Below, one piece after another: positions 8,467 through 16,659 of a stretch of 64,000 bases of DNA. The notes beneath the pieces were generated by a model. The model had not been told where the DNA came from, ran no database searches, and worked only from the letters and a program-made list of their open reading frames with translations. The stretch spans positions 434,001-498,000 of the forward strand of contig NZ_FNAJ01000002.1 in assembly GCF_900101905.1 (NCBI RefSeq), in the 5' to 3' direction. The DNA is from Myxococcus virescens (GTDB taxonomy: Bacteria > Myxococcota > Myxococcia > Myxococcales > Myxococcaceae). Made by a program: the position numbers and the translations under genes. Positions within the stretch are counted from its first letter, which is position 1. Every line of letters starts with the position of its first letter.

Positions 8467-10200
8467 TCAGCGTCGCAGCGCCAGCTCGAAGCCGAACGCG
8501 CGGTCCCAGTAATTGCGCTGGTCCAGGGTGACGCGGTCATAGGTGAGCGTGGCCGCCAGACGCAGCCGCACACCCGCCAGCGCTCCCGTCACCCCCGCGG
8601 CGGTGTACGTGGAGAGCACGGTGGGGTCGCCCATGCGCACCTGTCCGCGAGTGATTCCCAGAAAGCCCCAGCCCGCGCCCGCCTCCAGGAACAGCGGCAC
8701 GCGCAGGGGGGCCGGTACCTGTGCGCCCAGGAGGCCGAGGAGCGCACCCCGGTGGGTGCGGATGTCGTCGGTGGCCAGGGGCGTCAGGCCATAGGAGGCG
8801 CGCGCGCCGTAGTAGAGCGACGGCAGGGGCGCCTCGCGCCGCCACGTCACGGTGGGTCCGGTGGCCAGCGTGCTCAATCCGAGCGGCGCCTGCTGCCCCG
8901 TCCAGCCCAGGTCCCAACCCGCCAAGGTGTCGGGCCGCCGCGCCATGAACCGCGGGAAGGTGCCGCCCGCGCTCGGAGGAAACGCCTGGGATATGCCCAC
9001 GGGCGCGAGCCCGGTGGCCGCCACGTAGCGCTCGTAGAAATCCTTGTCGAGCGGCACCGCGAACAAGCCCTTGCGCAGAGCCTCCTCGGCGGGGCCTCGC
9101 TCCTGGAGCTCCCGGTCGCCCAGGTCGATGATGCCGTTGGTGGACAGCTTGGCCAGGGTGATGCGGGCTTCCTGCGTGGGCGTGCGAATCCAATACACGT
9201 CGCGCTCGGGCAGGCGCAGCAGCACGTACTGTTCCTTGGATCGGCGCACGTCGGCCAGCCGCCGTCCGTCCGAGTCCTCGACGGAGATGCGCGAGTGCTC
9301 GAGCCCGGAGGGCAGGGGAAGGCTGGGGCCTTTCGGCGCGGGGCCTACCAGCGGACGTCGGGGCTCGCGGGTGGGGGCGAAGGCGTGGAGCGACAGGCGC
9401 GCGGGGAGGCCCTTCACGCCCTGGAGCGACGCGGTGACGAAGGCGCCCAGCTCGCTGTACTCCACCTTGCCGTCGCCGTTGATGTCCGCCGCGCCCAGGA
9501 GGCCGGAGCGGGCCACGTGGCTGAAGACACCCGCGCGGATGCGGGACCACTCGTGCGTTTCGCCGTCCTCGCTCTCCGCGAACACGGCGCCCACGGTGGG
9601 CCGGGTGGCGAGCTGCTCACGGGCCAGCATGCCGCGCAGCTCCGCGAGCACCGCCGCGTCCGTCTGACCGCCGCGACTGCCCACGACGCCAGACGCGCGG
9701 CACGCGTCCACGATGAGGTGGACGTAGCTGGCGCCGAGCGGGTCCACCACGTCCGCGTAAAGGCTTGCTTTATCCAGACGTCCCCCCGCGAGGGTGAAGT
9801 ACGCGCGTCCGGCCTCGTCTGTGTTGCCGTGGCCCACGTAGACGAGCAGCACGTCTGTCTGGCGTCCCAATTCATGGTCCACCAGGTTGGCCGCGCGGAG
9901 GCGTGCGACCTCTCGTTTCACCTCGTCTGGTGTTGGGGGCCGGGCGCCCGCGAGCACCGGCCGGGCCGTGGCGCGTGTTGCCTCGTCCGGGGCTACCAGC
10001 AGCGTGGTCTCCACGCCCAGGCGTTGAAGCGTCTCCGCCCACAGCACGCCGTCATCGTCCGCGAAACGCAACGACGGGAGCGACGGGTCGTCGCTCCCGT
10101 TATGGGCAATGACCAGGGCGCGGCGAACCACGGCTTCGGCCGAGGCACCACGGGCTAGCAGCAGTGCCGCGGCGCCGAGGAGCACTCCCAGCTTTTTCAT
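8467..10200 (-). CDS. Exported caspase-like (peptidase C14) protein with EF-hand-like loop and beta-barrel-like C-terminus
   Basis: A 577-residue protein whose ATG at 10200 overlaps the stop of the anti-sigma gene (ATGA). Residues 1-22 are a Sec signal peptide (LLARGASAEA). The caspase fold starts with RRALVIAHN and has both catalytic positions: His in YVGHGNTDEA and Cys in IVDACRASG. After it comes a canonical EF-hand loop, DINGDGKVEYSE. The last roughly 170 residues alternate polar and hydrophobic residues with repeated aromatic Gly-rich strands and end in a long Arg-Arg strand, as in an outer-membrane beta-barrel; that part is inferred. A secreted or outer-membrane caspase-like protease, possibly calcium-sensitive, is the best reading. 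Confidence 0.85.
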   Translation of the reverse strand: MKKLGVLLGAAALLLARGASAEAVVRRALVIAHNGSDDPSLPSLRFADDDGVLWAETLQRLGVETTLLVAPDEATRATARPVLAGARPPTPDEVKREVARLRAANLVDHELGRQTDVLLVYVGHGNTDEAGRAYFTLAGGRLDKASLYADVVDPLGASYVHLIVDACRASGVVGSRGGQTDAAVLAELRGMLAREQLATRPTVGAVFAESEDGETHEWSRIRAGVFSHVARSGLLGAADINGDGKVEYSELGAFVTASLQGVKGLPARLSLHAFAPTREPRRPLVGPAPKGPSLPLPSGLEHSRISVEDSDGRRLADVRRSKEQYVLLRLPERDVYWIRTPTQEARITLAKLSTNGIIDLGDRELQERGPAEEALRKGLFAVPLDKDFYERYVAATGLAPVGISQAFPPSAGGTFPRFMARRPDTLAGWDLGWTGQQAPLGLSTLATGPTVTWRREAPLPSLYYGARASYGLTPLATDDIRTHRGALLGLLGAQVPAPLRVPLFLEAGAGWGFLGITRGQVRMGDPTVLSTYTAAGVTGALAGVRLRLAATLTYDRVTLDQRNYWDRAFGFELALRR

Positions 10201-10955
10201 GGAGCTTCCTCTACCCTCACTGACTGCTTGAGCACCACCGTGCCCTCTGTCTGTTCTCCGCGCAGGGTCGACAGGGACTCGGTCGGGCTGCCTGCGAAGA
10301 CAGCGACGACTTCGACAGTGCCCGCCGTCTCTGGCATGGGCACGGTCAGCTCGAGGGGGGCTTCCTTGCCCAAGCCTCCGGACAGGGCGAAGGGACCGGC
10401 CGTCACCTCCGCTTTCTTGGCGCCGCGGACCTGGACGGCGACGTGGGTGAAAGGCGCATGTCCACCGGCGGCGAAGGCCAGCATGGCACCGGCGCGGCAG
10501 GCATCTCCGGCGTGCAGCTCGCGCAGGGCCTGGCCCGGGGTGGCGCAGAAGATTCGCAGGGCGACGCCGGGCGGCGCGGTGCCTTCGCCGCGGGCGACGA
10601 ACTCGCCGGGCGTCGTCGTGGCGGTGGGGACGAGCACCACCGCGAGGAAGACCGCGGCCAGCGCGCCGCCGAGCAGGGCCAGGGAGGACCACCGGGACGG
10701 AGCCTGTTCCGGCGCGGCCGCGGCGAGGGCGGCCTCCAGGCCTCCGTCTGACAATGCTTGGAGCTCCACGGAGGAGGGGACGTGGATGTCATTGCCCTCC
10801 AGGGCGCGGTGGGCCTGGGCCCAGCGCTCGTAGCGGGTGCCGCAGCGCTGGCAGGCGTGGGCGTGGCGCAGCAGGCGAGCGGATTGGTGGGAGGACAGGT
10901 CTCCCAGCGACCACCGGGTCAGGCTGGCGTCGATATGTCTCTCGTACCACCTCAT
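10197..10955 (-). CDS. Zinc-finger anti-sigma factor-like membrane protein
   Basis: A 252-residue protein. The ATG at 10955 overlaps the sigma-factor stop by ATGA, which decides the start over an in-frame upstream codon at 10979. Near residue 30 is an HxxxCxxC motif (HAHACQRCG) typical of zf-HC2 anti-sigma domains. One transmembrane helix lies at about residues 100-122 (LALLGGALAAVFLAVVLV). The remaining 130 residues are probably periplasmic and beta-rich, with two Cys (IFCATPG, GDACRAG) that could form a disulfide. It is coupled on both sides by 4-bp overlaps, to the sigma factor upstream and the caspase-like gene downstream, so it is the likely sensor holding the sigma factor at the membrane. 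Confidence 0.8.
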   Translation of the reverse strand: MRWYERHIDASLTRWSLGDLSSHQSARLLRHAHACQRCGTRYERWAQAHRALEGNDIHVPSSVELQALSDGGLEAALAAAAPEQAPSRWSSLALLGGALAAVFLAVVLVPTATTTPGEFVARGEGTAPPGVALRIFCATPGQALRELHAGDACRAGAMLAFAAGGHAPFTHVAVQVRGAKKAEVTAGPFALSGGLGKEAPLELTVPMPETAGTVEVVAVFAGSPTESLSTLRGEQTEGTVVLKQSVRVEEAP

Positions 10956-11701
10956 GAGGGCATGCTCCCTATTGCGCACAGGGCGAGCGAGGCCAGGAGG
11001 ACTCCCAGCTCCATCCGCCCGGGCTCGGCCGATGCGTCCAGCCAGCCCGAATTCTTCAAATGCTCGGTGAAGTGCGTCCGCATCCGCCGCTCGCGCACCC
11101 GGACTTCGCCTCGGGTGAGCTGGAGTTGCTGGGCGGCGGATTCCTGCGAAAGACCTTCGACGAAACGGAGCTGTGCCAGGGCGCGGCCTTCGTCCGTGAG
11201 TGTGTCGAGGAAGGCGCGGACCAGGTCGCGCACTTCGGTGCTGAGGGCTTCTTCTTCTGGCGTCCGGCCCTCGGTGGGCAGGTGGGTCAGCTCGGGCGCG
11301 TCGTCCATGGGGACGGCCTCGCGGGACACGCGTCCCGACGCGCGCATCAGGTCGATGGCCGTCGAGCGCGCCACTGTGAGGAGGAAGCCCAGGTAGGGGC
11401 GAACCCCGTCATAGGCCTGCCGCATGTTGGGCCGGAAGGCCCGGACGAACGTCTCTTGATGGGCGGCGTCCAAATCCAGCGCGGACAACGCGGCGCTCCG
11501 CGTGCCCCCATCCGTGCCCACCGCGAACTTTCGCGAGAGGTAGCGGAGCACCTCCGGCGAATAGGCCCGGTACACCTGCGTGAGGACGGACGTCTCCCCC
11601 CGGCGGAAAGCCTCCAAGACGGACCGGTCGTTTCCAGGCAGCACGGTAACTCCGTCCCTCATCGCGAGCCGGCTCGAGCCCAATGCCCGGCCGTCCGTCA
11701 T
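10952..11701 (-). CDS. ECF-type RNA polymerase sigma factor
   Basis: A 249-residue protein with sigma region 2 at about residues 30-110 (LEAFRRGETSVLTQVYRAY, DAAHQETFVRAFRP, FLLTVARSTAIDLMR) and region 4 at about 165-215 (LAQLRFVEGLSQESAAQQL). A short hydrophobic tail (ELGVLLASLALCAIG) follows the helix-turn-helix, which is unusual for this family and could tether it or contact the anti-sigma partner. The start is uncertain: ATG 11701 is given here, and ATG 11662 would also leave region 2 complete. It is the first gene of the operon running to 3010 and presumably autoregulates it. Confidence 0.85.
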   Translation of the reverse strand: MTDGRALGSSRLAMRDGVTVLPGNDRSVLEAFRRGETSVLTQVYRAYSPEVLRYLSRKFAVGTDGGTRSAALSALDLDAAHQETFVRAFRPNMRQAYDGVRPYLGFLLTVARSTAIDLMRASGRVSREAVPMDDAPELTHLPTEGRTPEEEALSTEVRDLVRAFLDTLTDEGRALAQLRFVEGLSQESAAQQLQLTRGEVRVRERRMRTHFTEHLKNSGWLDASAEPGRMELGVLLASLALCAIGSMPS

Positions 11702-12125
11702 CCCTTCAAAATGGGATACGGAACGGGGTCGCAAAATGGGTCGCGCCTATAACGAATGGCGCGCATTTTCATTGTGGGTCCGTCTGACGATTCCCACTCG
11801 GGGCCGGGAGGGGCCATATGGGGTGCAGGGTTACCCAGGCGTGGCGGAGGCGGTCGAGCAGCCGGAGATGGTCGGATGGGTTCAGTCCCTGGGCTGCCGC
11901 TGGGGTGGAGGACCACCGCCTTCTCCACCCGCCTCCAGCGCACCGCTGCGCAGCCGCCTAAATGCATTCGTCAAAGAAGGTGTTGCACCCGTTTCAAGAT
12001 TTTGGAGTCGGAGCGGCTCTTTACAGTGGCCGATTTGTTCATGGTGGAATTTTTCGCGGATACGAGTCATGGGGCGCGAGGGTGGAGAGGTTGGTGGGGT
12101 GGTGGTTGCGTTGCCGCGCTCTGAA
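11702..12125. other. Intergenic region at the edge of the accessory patch
   Basis: About 420 bases separate the minus-strand sigma-factor operon from the first small plus-strand ORF. Apart from the CAAAATGGG repeat near the sigma-factor gene no convincing gene is seen: the open frames here are short, Arg/Gly-rich and lack codon bias. GC content falls and A/T runs appear from about 11950, where the lower-GC patch seems to begin. Confidence 0.5.
11707..11740. promoter_or_regulatory. Direct repeat CAAAATGGG upstream of the sigma-factor gene
   Basis: CAAAATGGG occurs at 11707-11715 and again at 11732-11740, 25 bp apart, just upstream of the sigma-factor start. In GC-rich DNA such A-runs stand out. 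They could be a regulator or promoter element for the operon; no consensus was recognised. Confidence 0.25.
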
Positions 12126-12269
12126 ATGGCAACGCTACGAAGTAACAAGCTCGAAAGGACTCAGCCTGTCCCAGATATGCCAGATCTCCTTGAGACCATT
12201 TCCGAGCCAGGAGCGGATTCTATGCTTAATAGGGTGGCTGTGATTGAGGCGCTGTCAGAGGTCTTTTAA
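12126..12269 (+). CDS. Small ORF, possibly the 3' remnant of a larger gene
   Basis: A 47-residue frame opening MATLRSNKLERTQP and ending RVAVIEALSEVF. It stops 2 bp before the ATG of the next gene, so if translated it is coupled to that gene. Composition is acidic and protein-like rather than the Arg-rich pattern of shadow frames. No family recognised. It may be the surviving end of a gene cut when the patch was rearranged. Confidence 0.35.
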   Translation: MATLRSNKLERTQPVPDMPDLLETISEPGADSMLNRVAVIEALSEVF

Positions 12270-12271
12270 CG

Positions 12272-12643
12272 ATGAATGTCCAAACGATAGCCACCATTCG
12301 AGTCGATCTCCCCCATGCCACCGGAAGAGTTCGGTTCTTTTTTGTTAGCCCATCGGATGCAAGAGAGTGGCATCCCTGGTGGGAGGAGCTTTTTGGCTTT
12401 CTGGCCTCGATTGGTCCGAGAGAATCTGCAGGTGTTGATGAGGATGGCGCGCCTATGGAATGTGCAGTCATGACTGGAGAAGTCAGGAGAGAGTTTTTGA
12501 GATTTCTGAAAACAGCGCCTGTATCAGAGATGACTGCGCACCGTACCTTACGGTCAGCGCATAAAATGCTCTCAGATTCCGAGCTTGATGTAGGGGTGCG
12601 CTACTTTGGTCGGCCACAGGGATGCACAGTGGAAGAACTGTGA
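12272..12643 (+). CDS. Small hypothetical protein
   Basis: A 123-residue soluble protein without signal peptide or membrane segment. It has an aromatic-rich middle (SDAREWHPWWEELFGFLA) and an acidic Glu-rich end. The DNA is visibly lower in GC than the flanks, pointing to acquisition. Its small size, isolated position and neighbours (another orphan small gene and an IS remnant) are typical of orphan immunity proteins left after loss of a polymorphic toxin, but no immunity family is recognised and the role is unknown. Confidence 0.55.
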   Translation: MNVQTIATIRVDLPHATGRVRFFFVSPSDAREWHPWWEELFGFLASIGPRESAGVDEDGAPMECAVMTGEVRREFLRFLKTAPVSEMTAHRTLRSAHKMLSDSELDVGVRYFGRPQGCTVEEL

Positions 12644-13047
12644 CACAGAGACAGATATCTAAGACGCGCAGCGCAGCTTGGTGGCGAAGCAGGACGCCAA
12701 CGGTAGGGGTTCGATCAGAAATTGCTTAGCCACCTTGGGCTTGAGGACGTAGTCCCAGTAACCATGGAAGTCCGAGCGGACGAGGTGGGGTCCAGAAGCA
12801 GGCCTGATTGTTGCCGCGTATGCTATTTGAGGGATGGACGCCTGTTTTCGTGCGCACTGGCTGAGGGGCTCACGAGCGGAGGTTCCGAAAATGCCATCAC
12901 GGAGCCGGACCACCGGAAGTCATGCTCGTGAGGGGACTCAACTCCTTGACGCGACAGCAGTCGCCGCAACAAATGGATAAGCACATTCTCCATTGAGGGT
13001 TTTTGTGAGTCTTTGGAGCTAGTCAAACGAAAGAAGGGATGGATTGA
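12644..13047. other. Gap with possible decayed minus-strand gene
   Basis: No intact gene was found in about 400 bases. On the minus strand two overlapping frames (13026-12823 and 12913-12659) carry protein-like stretches, RQGVESPHEHDFRWSG in the first and HLVRSDFHGYWDYVLKP in the second, separated by a stop and a frame change. This fits one gene broken by frameshift. The family could not be named. Confidence 0.3.
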
Positions 13048-13446
13048 GTGATCCGCGAGGACGGAAATTGCTCAGTGTGTGGCTGTGGTGTTGAATGGAG
13101 CGTCGTTCAGTCCATCGGTTCAAGAAAGGAGTTGCGGTGGTCACGGGGGATGCACTGTGGAAATGCGGTGGAAGAGGACGATATCGGATTCCCGTCTGAG
13201 CAGATCCGCAGTGCATTCATTGAGGCTCAGGGGCAATGGAGCTTGCACCTCTTGGATGCGGCACACCGCAGCAATGCCGTAAGGGAGATGAGGCGTTTGC
13301 TTGGGCTTGATCTCAACGCGGCCGCGCGCTTGATACGCGCACCTTTGAATGATCTCTGGTCGGGTACAGAGACCGAGGCGAGATGGATTGCGCTGCACCT
13401 ACACAGGCTTGGAGTCCTCGTGGCTGTCACGCGACAAAACTCCTGA
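13048..13446 (+). CDS. Small hypothetical protein with N-terminal Cys cluster and L7/L12-C-terminal-like domain
   Basis: A 132-residue protein from a GTG start. The N-terminus has CSVCGC and a later Cys (MHCGN), with WSRG between, suggesting a small metal site. Residues about 88-130 (VREMRRLLGLDLNAAARLI, then EARWIALHLHRLGVLVAV) follow the pattern of the ribosomal protein L7/L12 C-terminal domain: a helix with LGL..A..L, then EA...L...G..V.V. This is a fold-level resemblance seen by eye, not proof of a ribosomal role. It sits alone in the low-GC patch. Confidence 0.6.
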   Translation: MIREDGNCSVCGCGVEWSVVQSIGSRKELRWSRGMHCGNAVEEDDIGFPSEQIRSAFIEAQGQWSLHLLDAAHRSNAVREMRRLLGLDLNAAARLIRAPLNDLWSGTETEARWIALHLHRLGVLVAVTRQNS

Positions 13447-13483
13447 ACTATCACTACTGCGTCAGGGGTAGGCCGAAGAGGGA

Positions 13484-13630
13484 ATGGGCGACGGAGGGCT
13501 GGGTGGGCAGGCCCTCATTGAATTGTCCGCCATCCGCCCCATTCATGAGAGAGGTATGGACTCCTTCATGAACGCCGCCACGGTGCAGCGTATCCGTCCG
13601 GCCAACGACGAGCTGAGAGGCGTTGAGTGA
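13484..13630 (+). CDS. Small ORF preceding the IS66 remnant
   Basis: A 48-residue frame from ATG 13484 (MGDGGLGGQALIELSAIRP, ending NDELRGVE) whose stop overlaps the start of the TnpA-like frame. Composition is protein-like; no family recognised. It may be a fragment of a gene interrupted by the insertion sequence. Confidence 0.25.
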   Translation: MGDGGLGGQALIELSAIRPIHERGMDSFMNAATVQRIRPANDELRGVE

Positions 13631-13800
13631 GGAGTCAGCGCCGTGGATCCTGGAGTATTTGTCGAAGCCGGTGGAGAAGCAGGAGTGGTTTCGGATCGCC
13701 GAAGCCATCGAGGCGAGCGGGCTGAGGCAGAAGGAGTTCTCCTCGCAGCGAGGCGTGCCGCTGAGCACGTTTCTCTGCTTCAACAACAAAGGGGAACAGT
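13623..13800 (+). pseudogene. IS66-family accessory protein TnpA, N-terminal fragment
   Basis: The frame opens at TTG 13623 and reads EWFRIAEAIEASGLRQKEF then RGVPLSTF, the conserved helix-turn-helix start of IS66 TnpA (W...I.EW..SGLSQ..FC...G...STF). After about 58 residues the similarity stops near 13800, and the frame runs on over the 3' end of the opposing nuclease gene, so the C-terminal half is missing. No tnpB or tnpC follows. It is a dead remnant marking past transposition. Confidence 0.55.
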
Positions 13801-13809
13801 TTGCCTCTA

Positions 13810-15831
13810 TCAGAACGCCGTGCCGTTCACCCGCCGCCCAGGCGAAGCTTCAACTCCGGGTGACAGCTGCGTATGCGGCACCCAGGTCCCGGTGGAGCTC
13901 CCGTCCGGGCTCCGGTTGTAGGAGATGCCCACCTCTGTGTCCTGATAACCCGCGCTGTCCTGCACACTGTTGTCCGGCCGCACCAGGAACACGGTGTCTC
14001 CGCTGCTGCCCGTGTTGACGCCCCGGTTGAAATACAGCCCGCCTCCCGAGGCTGCCGTGGCGTTCGTCACGCCCGCAGGCACCGCCGTCGGCCCCGAGTA
14101 CACGACGTACGACTTGCCCGGCTGAATCATCGTCCCCGCAGGGAATATGTGCCGCGTGTCGTCTTCGCCCGCGTAGGAGCTGGCGTCGTGAATCTTCCAG
14201 CCGCCCAGGTCCACCGCCGTGGTGCCGGTGTTCACCAGCTCGACGAACTGCTGGTCATAATCCGGCGTCGTGGTGCCTGGCTTGTTGTGCGACTGCGGCA
14301 GGTACTCGTTGATGAACACCTTGTACTGCGTCCCGCCCGTCCCCGTTCCCCCGCCGCCTGCATTCCCGAAGTTGAAGCGGCTGATGATGGGGTAGTGGTC
14401 GGACGTGTTGTTCCGGTAGCCCGTGATGTTCGGCCGCAGCACCTGGGTCGAGTTGGGGACGTAGCTGGTCCACATCTCGTTGGTGACGAGCTGATGGTCG
14501 ATGAACGTGCTGCGGCTCGCCGTGCTGCCAATGCCCGCCTCGGACAGGGCCTGGGTGGTGAACCGGTAGTTGGCCGAGTCGCTCACGAAGTTACGGTACG
14601 GCGATTCATATTTCAGCCCGGTGCTGGGATTGGTCGCCATGGACACGTCCACGTCGTCATTCCAGTCACCCACCACCATGGCCCGCTGCGTGGGCAGGCG
14701 GAGGTCCATGTAGTCCTTGATCCACCCGGAGGCCGACAGGCGCCGCGCGTAGTCGTCGGCACCGGCGAGCGCCTTCATGTGGATGACCAACGCCGTCACG
14801 TCCACGCTGGCACCACCGCGCTGGATGCGCAGGTCCACTCGCAGCGGCGGGCGCCCGCCGAAGTCGTAGTCGTGGTTCAGCAGCACCACGTCCGCCCGCA
14901 GCACCTGCACCACGTCCGACTTGAACAGCACGCCCACCTTCTGCTCATTGGCCGAGTAGTAGCTCGTTCCCGACGACACCCGGGAGCTGTCATCCGCCAG
15001 GAAGCCGTCGTAGCCCGGCAGCCGCGCCTTCAGCTCGTTGAACTGCGCCGTGCTGACAATCTCCGCCAGTCCCCAGAAGTCCACACCCGCGTCGGCGATG
15101 ACGGCCTGGACATTGGCCAACTGCAACGGCTCGTCGTTGGGCCCATAGAGCGGGTCCCCGAACCACTCGATGTTCCAGTTCCCCACCGACAGCGGGAAGC
15201 TCCCATCCGGCCCGCCCCCGTCCGGCGTCTGCCCGGGACCCACCACCTCCAACCCCAGCTGGACCTCGGCCTCGGCGCCGTGGGCGTCATGGACCCGCAG
15301 GGTGATGGGATAGGTCCCCTGTCCCTGGGCCTGCCCCGTCAGCAATCCCTCGGGGCTCAACGCGATGCCCGTGGGCAGCGAGCCCGCCACCAGCTCCCAC
15401 TGAAGGGGAGGGCGCCCGCCGGTGGCAACCAGGACGTGCTCGTAGCTGTCCCCCTCCGTGGCGGCGGGGAGCCCGTCACTGGTGACCTCGGGGCGTGGAT
15501 AGATTTTCAGCGCGTACGTGCGCACGTTCTCCAGGCCGTCCGCGTCCCGCACCGTCACGGTGATGGAGAAGTCACCGGCCTCGGTGCCCGGGCCCAGCAG
15601 CCGCCCCTCTCCCGTATAGAAGGAGAAGCCCGCCGGCGGTGGTGACACCGTGTAGCGCAGGGGCGGCTCGCCCCCGGACGCGGTGAACATGGCTTCGTAG
15701 GCAAGGCCCACCGTCGTCGGAGACAGCTCGACCGCGGGCAGACGGGGCGCTCCCGAGGGTCCACGTCCCTCGGAGCAGGCACACAGCAGGGTGAGGACGG
15801 CGAGCATCCCCGCCATTCGGAAAAACGGCAT
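13810..15831 (-). CDS. Secreted lipoprotein: Ig-like repeats, EEP nuclease domain, lamin-tail domain
   Basis: A 673-residue protein starting at ATG 15831, with lipobox LTLLCACSEG. Residues about 35-200 are two putative Ig-like (He_PIG) modules (PLRYTVSPPPAGFSF, PLQWELVAGSLPTGI). Residues about 220-490 are an endonuclease/exonuclease/phosphatase domain with NWNIEWFG, GLAEIV, VVGDWNDD and a late SDHYPI catalytic His region. Residues about 510-620 form a lamin-tail (LTD) domain (INEYLPQ, FVELVNTGTTAVDLGGWKI). The architecture fits an extracellular nuclease or phosphodiesterase anchored at the surface, useful for a predator digesting prey DNA. The 3' end abuts the IS66 remnant. Confidence 0.85.
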   Translation of the reverse strand: MPFFRMAGMLAVLTLLCACSEGRGPSGAPRLPAVELSPTTVGLAYEAMFTASGGEPPLRYTVSPPPAGFSFYTGEGRLLGPGTEAGDFSITVTVRDADGLENVRTYALKIYPRPEVTSDGLPAATEGDSYEHVLVATGGRPPLQWELVAGSLPTGIALSPEGLLTGQAQGQGTYPITLRVHDAHGAEAEVQLGLEVVGPGQTPDGGGPDGSFPLSVGNWNIEWFGDPLYGPNDEPLQLANVQAVIADAGVDFWGLAEIVSTAQFNELKARLPGYDGFLADDSSRVSSGTSYYSANEQKVGVLFKSDVVQVLRADVVLLNHDYDFGGRPPLRVDLRIQRGGASVDVTALVIHMKALAGADDYARRLSASGWIKDYMDLRLPTQRAMVVGDWNDDVDVSMATNPSTGLKYESPYRNFVSDSANYRFTTQALSEAGIGSTASRSTFIDHQLVTNEMWTSYVPNSTQVLRPNITGYRNNTSDHYPIISRFNFGNAGGGGTGTGGTQYKVFINEYLPQSHNKPGTTTPDYDQQFVELVNTGTTAVDLGGWKIHDASSYAGEDDTRHIFPAGTMIQPGKSYVVYSGPTAVPAGVTNATAASGGGLYFNRGVNTGSSGDTVFLVRPDNSVQDSAGYQDTEVGISYNRSPDGSSTGTWVPHTQLSPGVEASPGRRVNGTAF

Positions 15832-16048
15832 GTCGGCGGGCTCCAGCGCGGGCCTCGAGGAGTGTGGCACGCGACGCGCCCACTCTAGCCTCGACGGACG
15901 CCCGCATGCACGAGGCGCGTGGCACGAAAGGCAATGGCCGCCGACATCGTTCGTGTTTCAAGCAAGCGCTGGAAGGTTTTGCGCTCCGGGCAGCCGTGGA
16001 GTGGAATGGTTTTCGGGGGGGATGACTGCCCCATGGAGGAGACAGCAC

Positions 16049-16558
16049 ATGGCCAACAAGTGGGACAAGCAGCTGATGGACTTCCTCAAGCGCACCGGTG
16101 ACGAGCTCAAGCGCACCACCGATGACCTGCGCGGCGAGGCTGAGCGCCTCCTCAAGGAAGTGAAGGACCCTCAGAACCAGGCCAAGGTGAAGGAAGGCCT
16201 GGAGCAGCTTCGCACCTGGGCCGCCAGCACCAGCAAGGTGGCGGCGGAGAAGATCGAAGTCGCTGTGCGTCAGGTCGAGGGCGCCGTCGAGCGCGCCTTC
16301 ACGAGCGAGGAGGGCGGCGAGCGTACCCCTCCTTCGCGTCCCGCCAAGGCGCCAGCCGAGCCCGCAGCCGAGGCCAAGGCCCCCAAGGCCAGCGCCTCCC
16401 GCCCGGCCGCGAAGAAGGCCGGGGAAAAGTCCATTGGCCGCAAGAAGCCCGCCGCCAAGGGCGCCGCCACGAAGACGGCGAAGAAGGCTGTTTCGGGTTC
16501 CAAGAAGACGATTGGCCGGCCCAAGAAGCCCGCCGCCAAGACCACCGCCGGAGCGTGA
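16049..16558 (+). CDS. Basic histone-H1-like / AT-hook-like protein
   Basis: A 169-residue protein; ATG 16049 was chosen because upstream codons lack coding character. Residues 1-90 are an amphipathic, probably coiled-coil region (DELKRTTDDLRGEAERLLKE). The last 75 residues are a Lys/Ala/Pro tail of the H1 type with two GRKK/GRPKK cores (SIGRKKPAAKG, TIGRPKKPAAKT) resembling AT-hooks. It lies about 100 bp upstream of grpS on the same strand and diverges from the nuclease gene. Likely a DNA-binding or nucleoid protein; the partner of the coiled-coil part is unknown. Confidence 0.75.
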   Translation: MANKWDKQLMDFLKRTGDELKRTTDDLRGEAERLLKEVKDPQNQAKVKEGLEQLRTWAASTSKVAAEKIEVAVRQVEGAVERAFTSEEGGERTPPSRPAKAPAEPAAEAKAPKASASRPAAKKAGEKSIGRKKPAAKGAATKTAKKAVSGSKKTIGRPKKPAAKTTAGA

Positions 16559-16659
16559 AGTTCCGCTGGGTGTGAAGCCCGCCTGCCCGGGGGCAAGCCG
16601 GTTTCCTTTGTCCTTCTCGCCATTTGGAAGGTCCCGCGGCGCGTGAGATAGTGCGCGCC

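Noticed and set aside
12707-12730. A GGGTTCGATCA-like string that resembles a tRNA T-loop
   Set aside because: No acceptor stem, anticodon arm or CCA could be fitted around it.
13454-13789. A 111-residue minus-strand ORF over the TnpA-like frame
   Set aside because: The plus strand shows the conserved IS66 TnpA start in this interval; the minus frame has no supported family.
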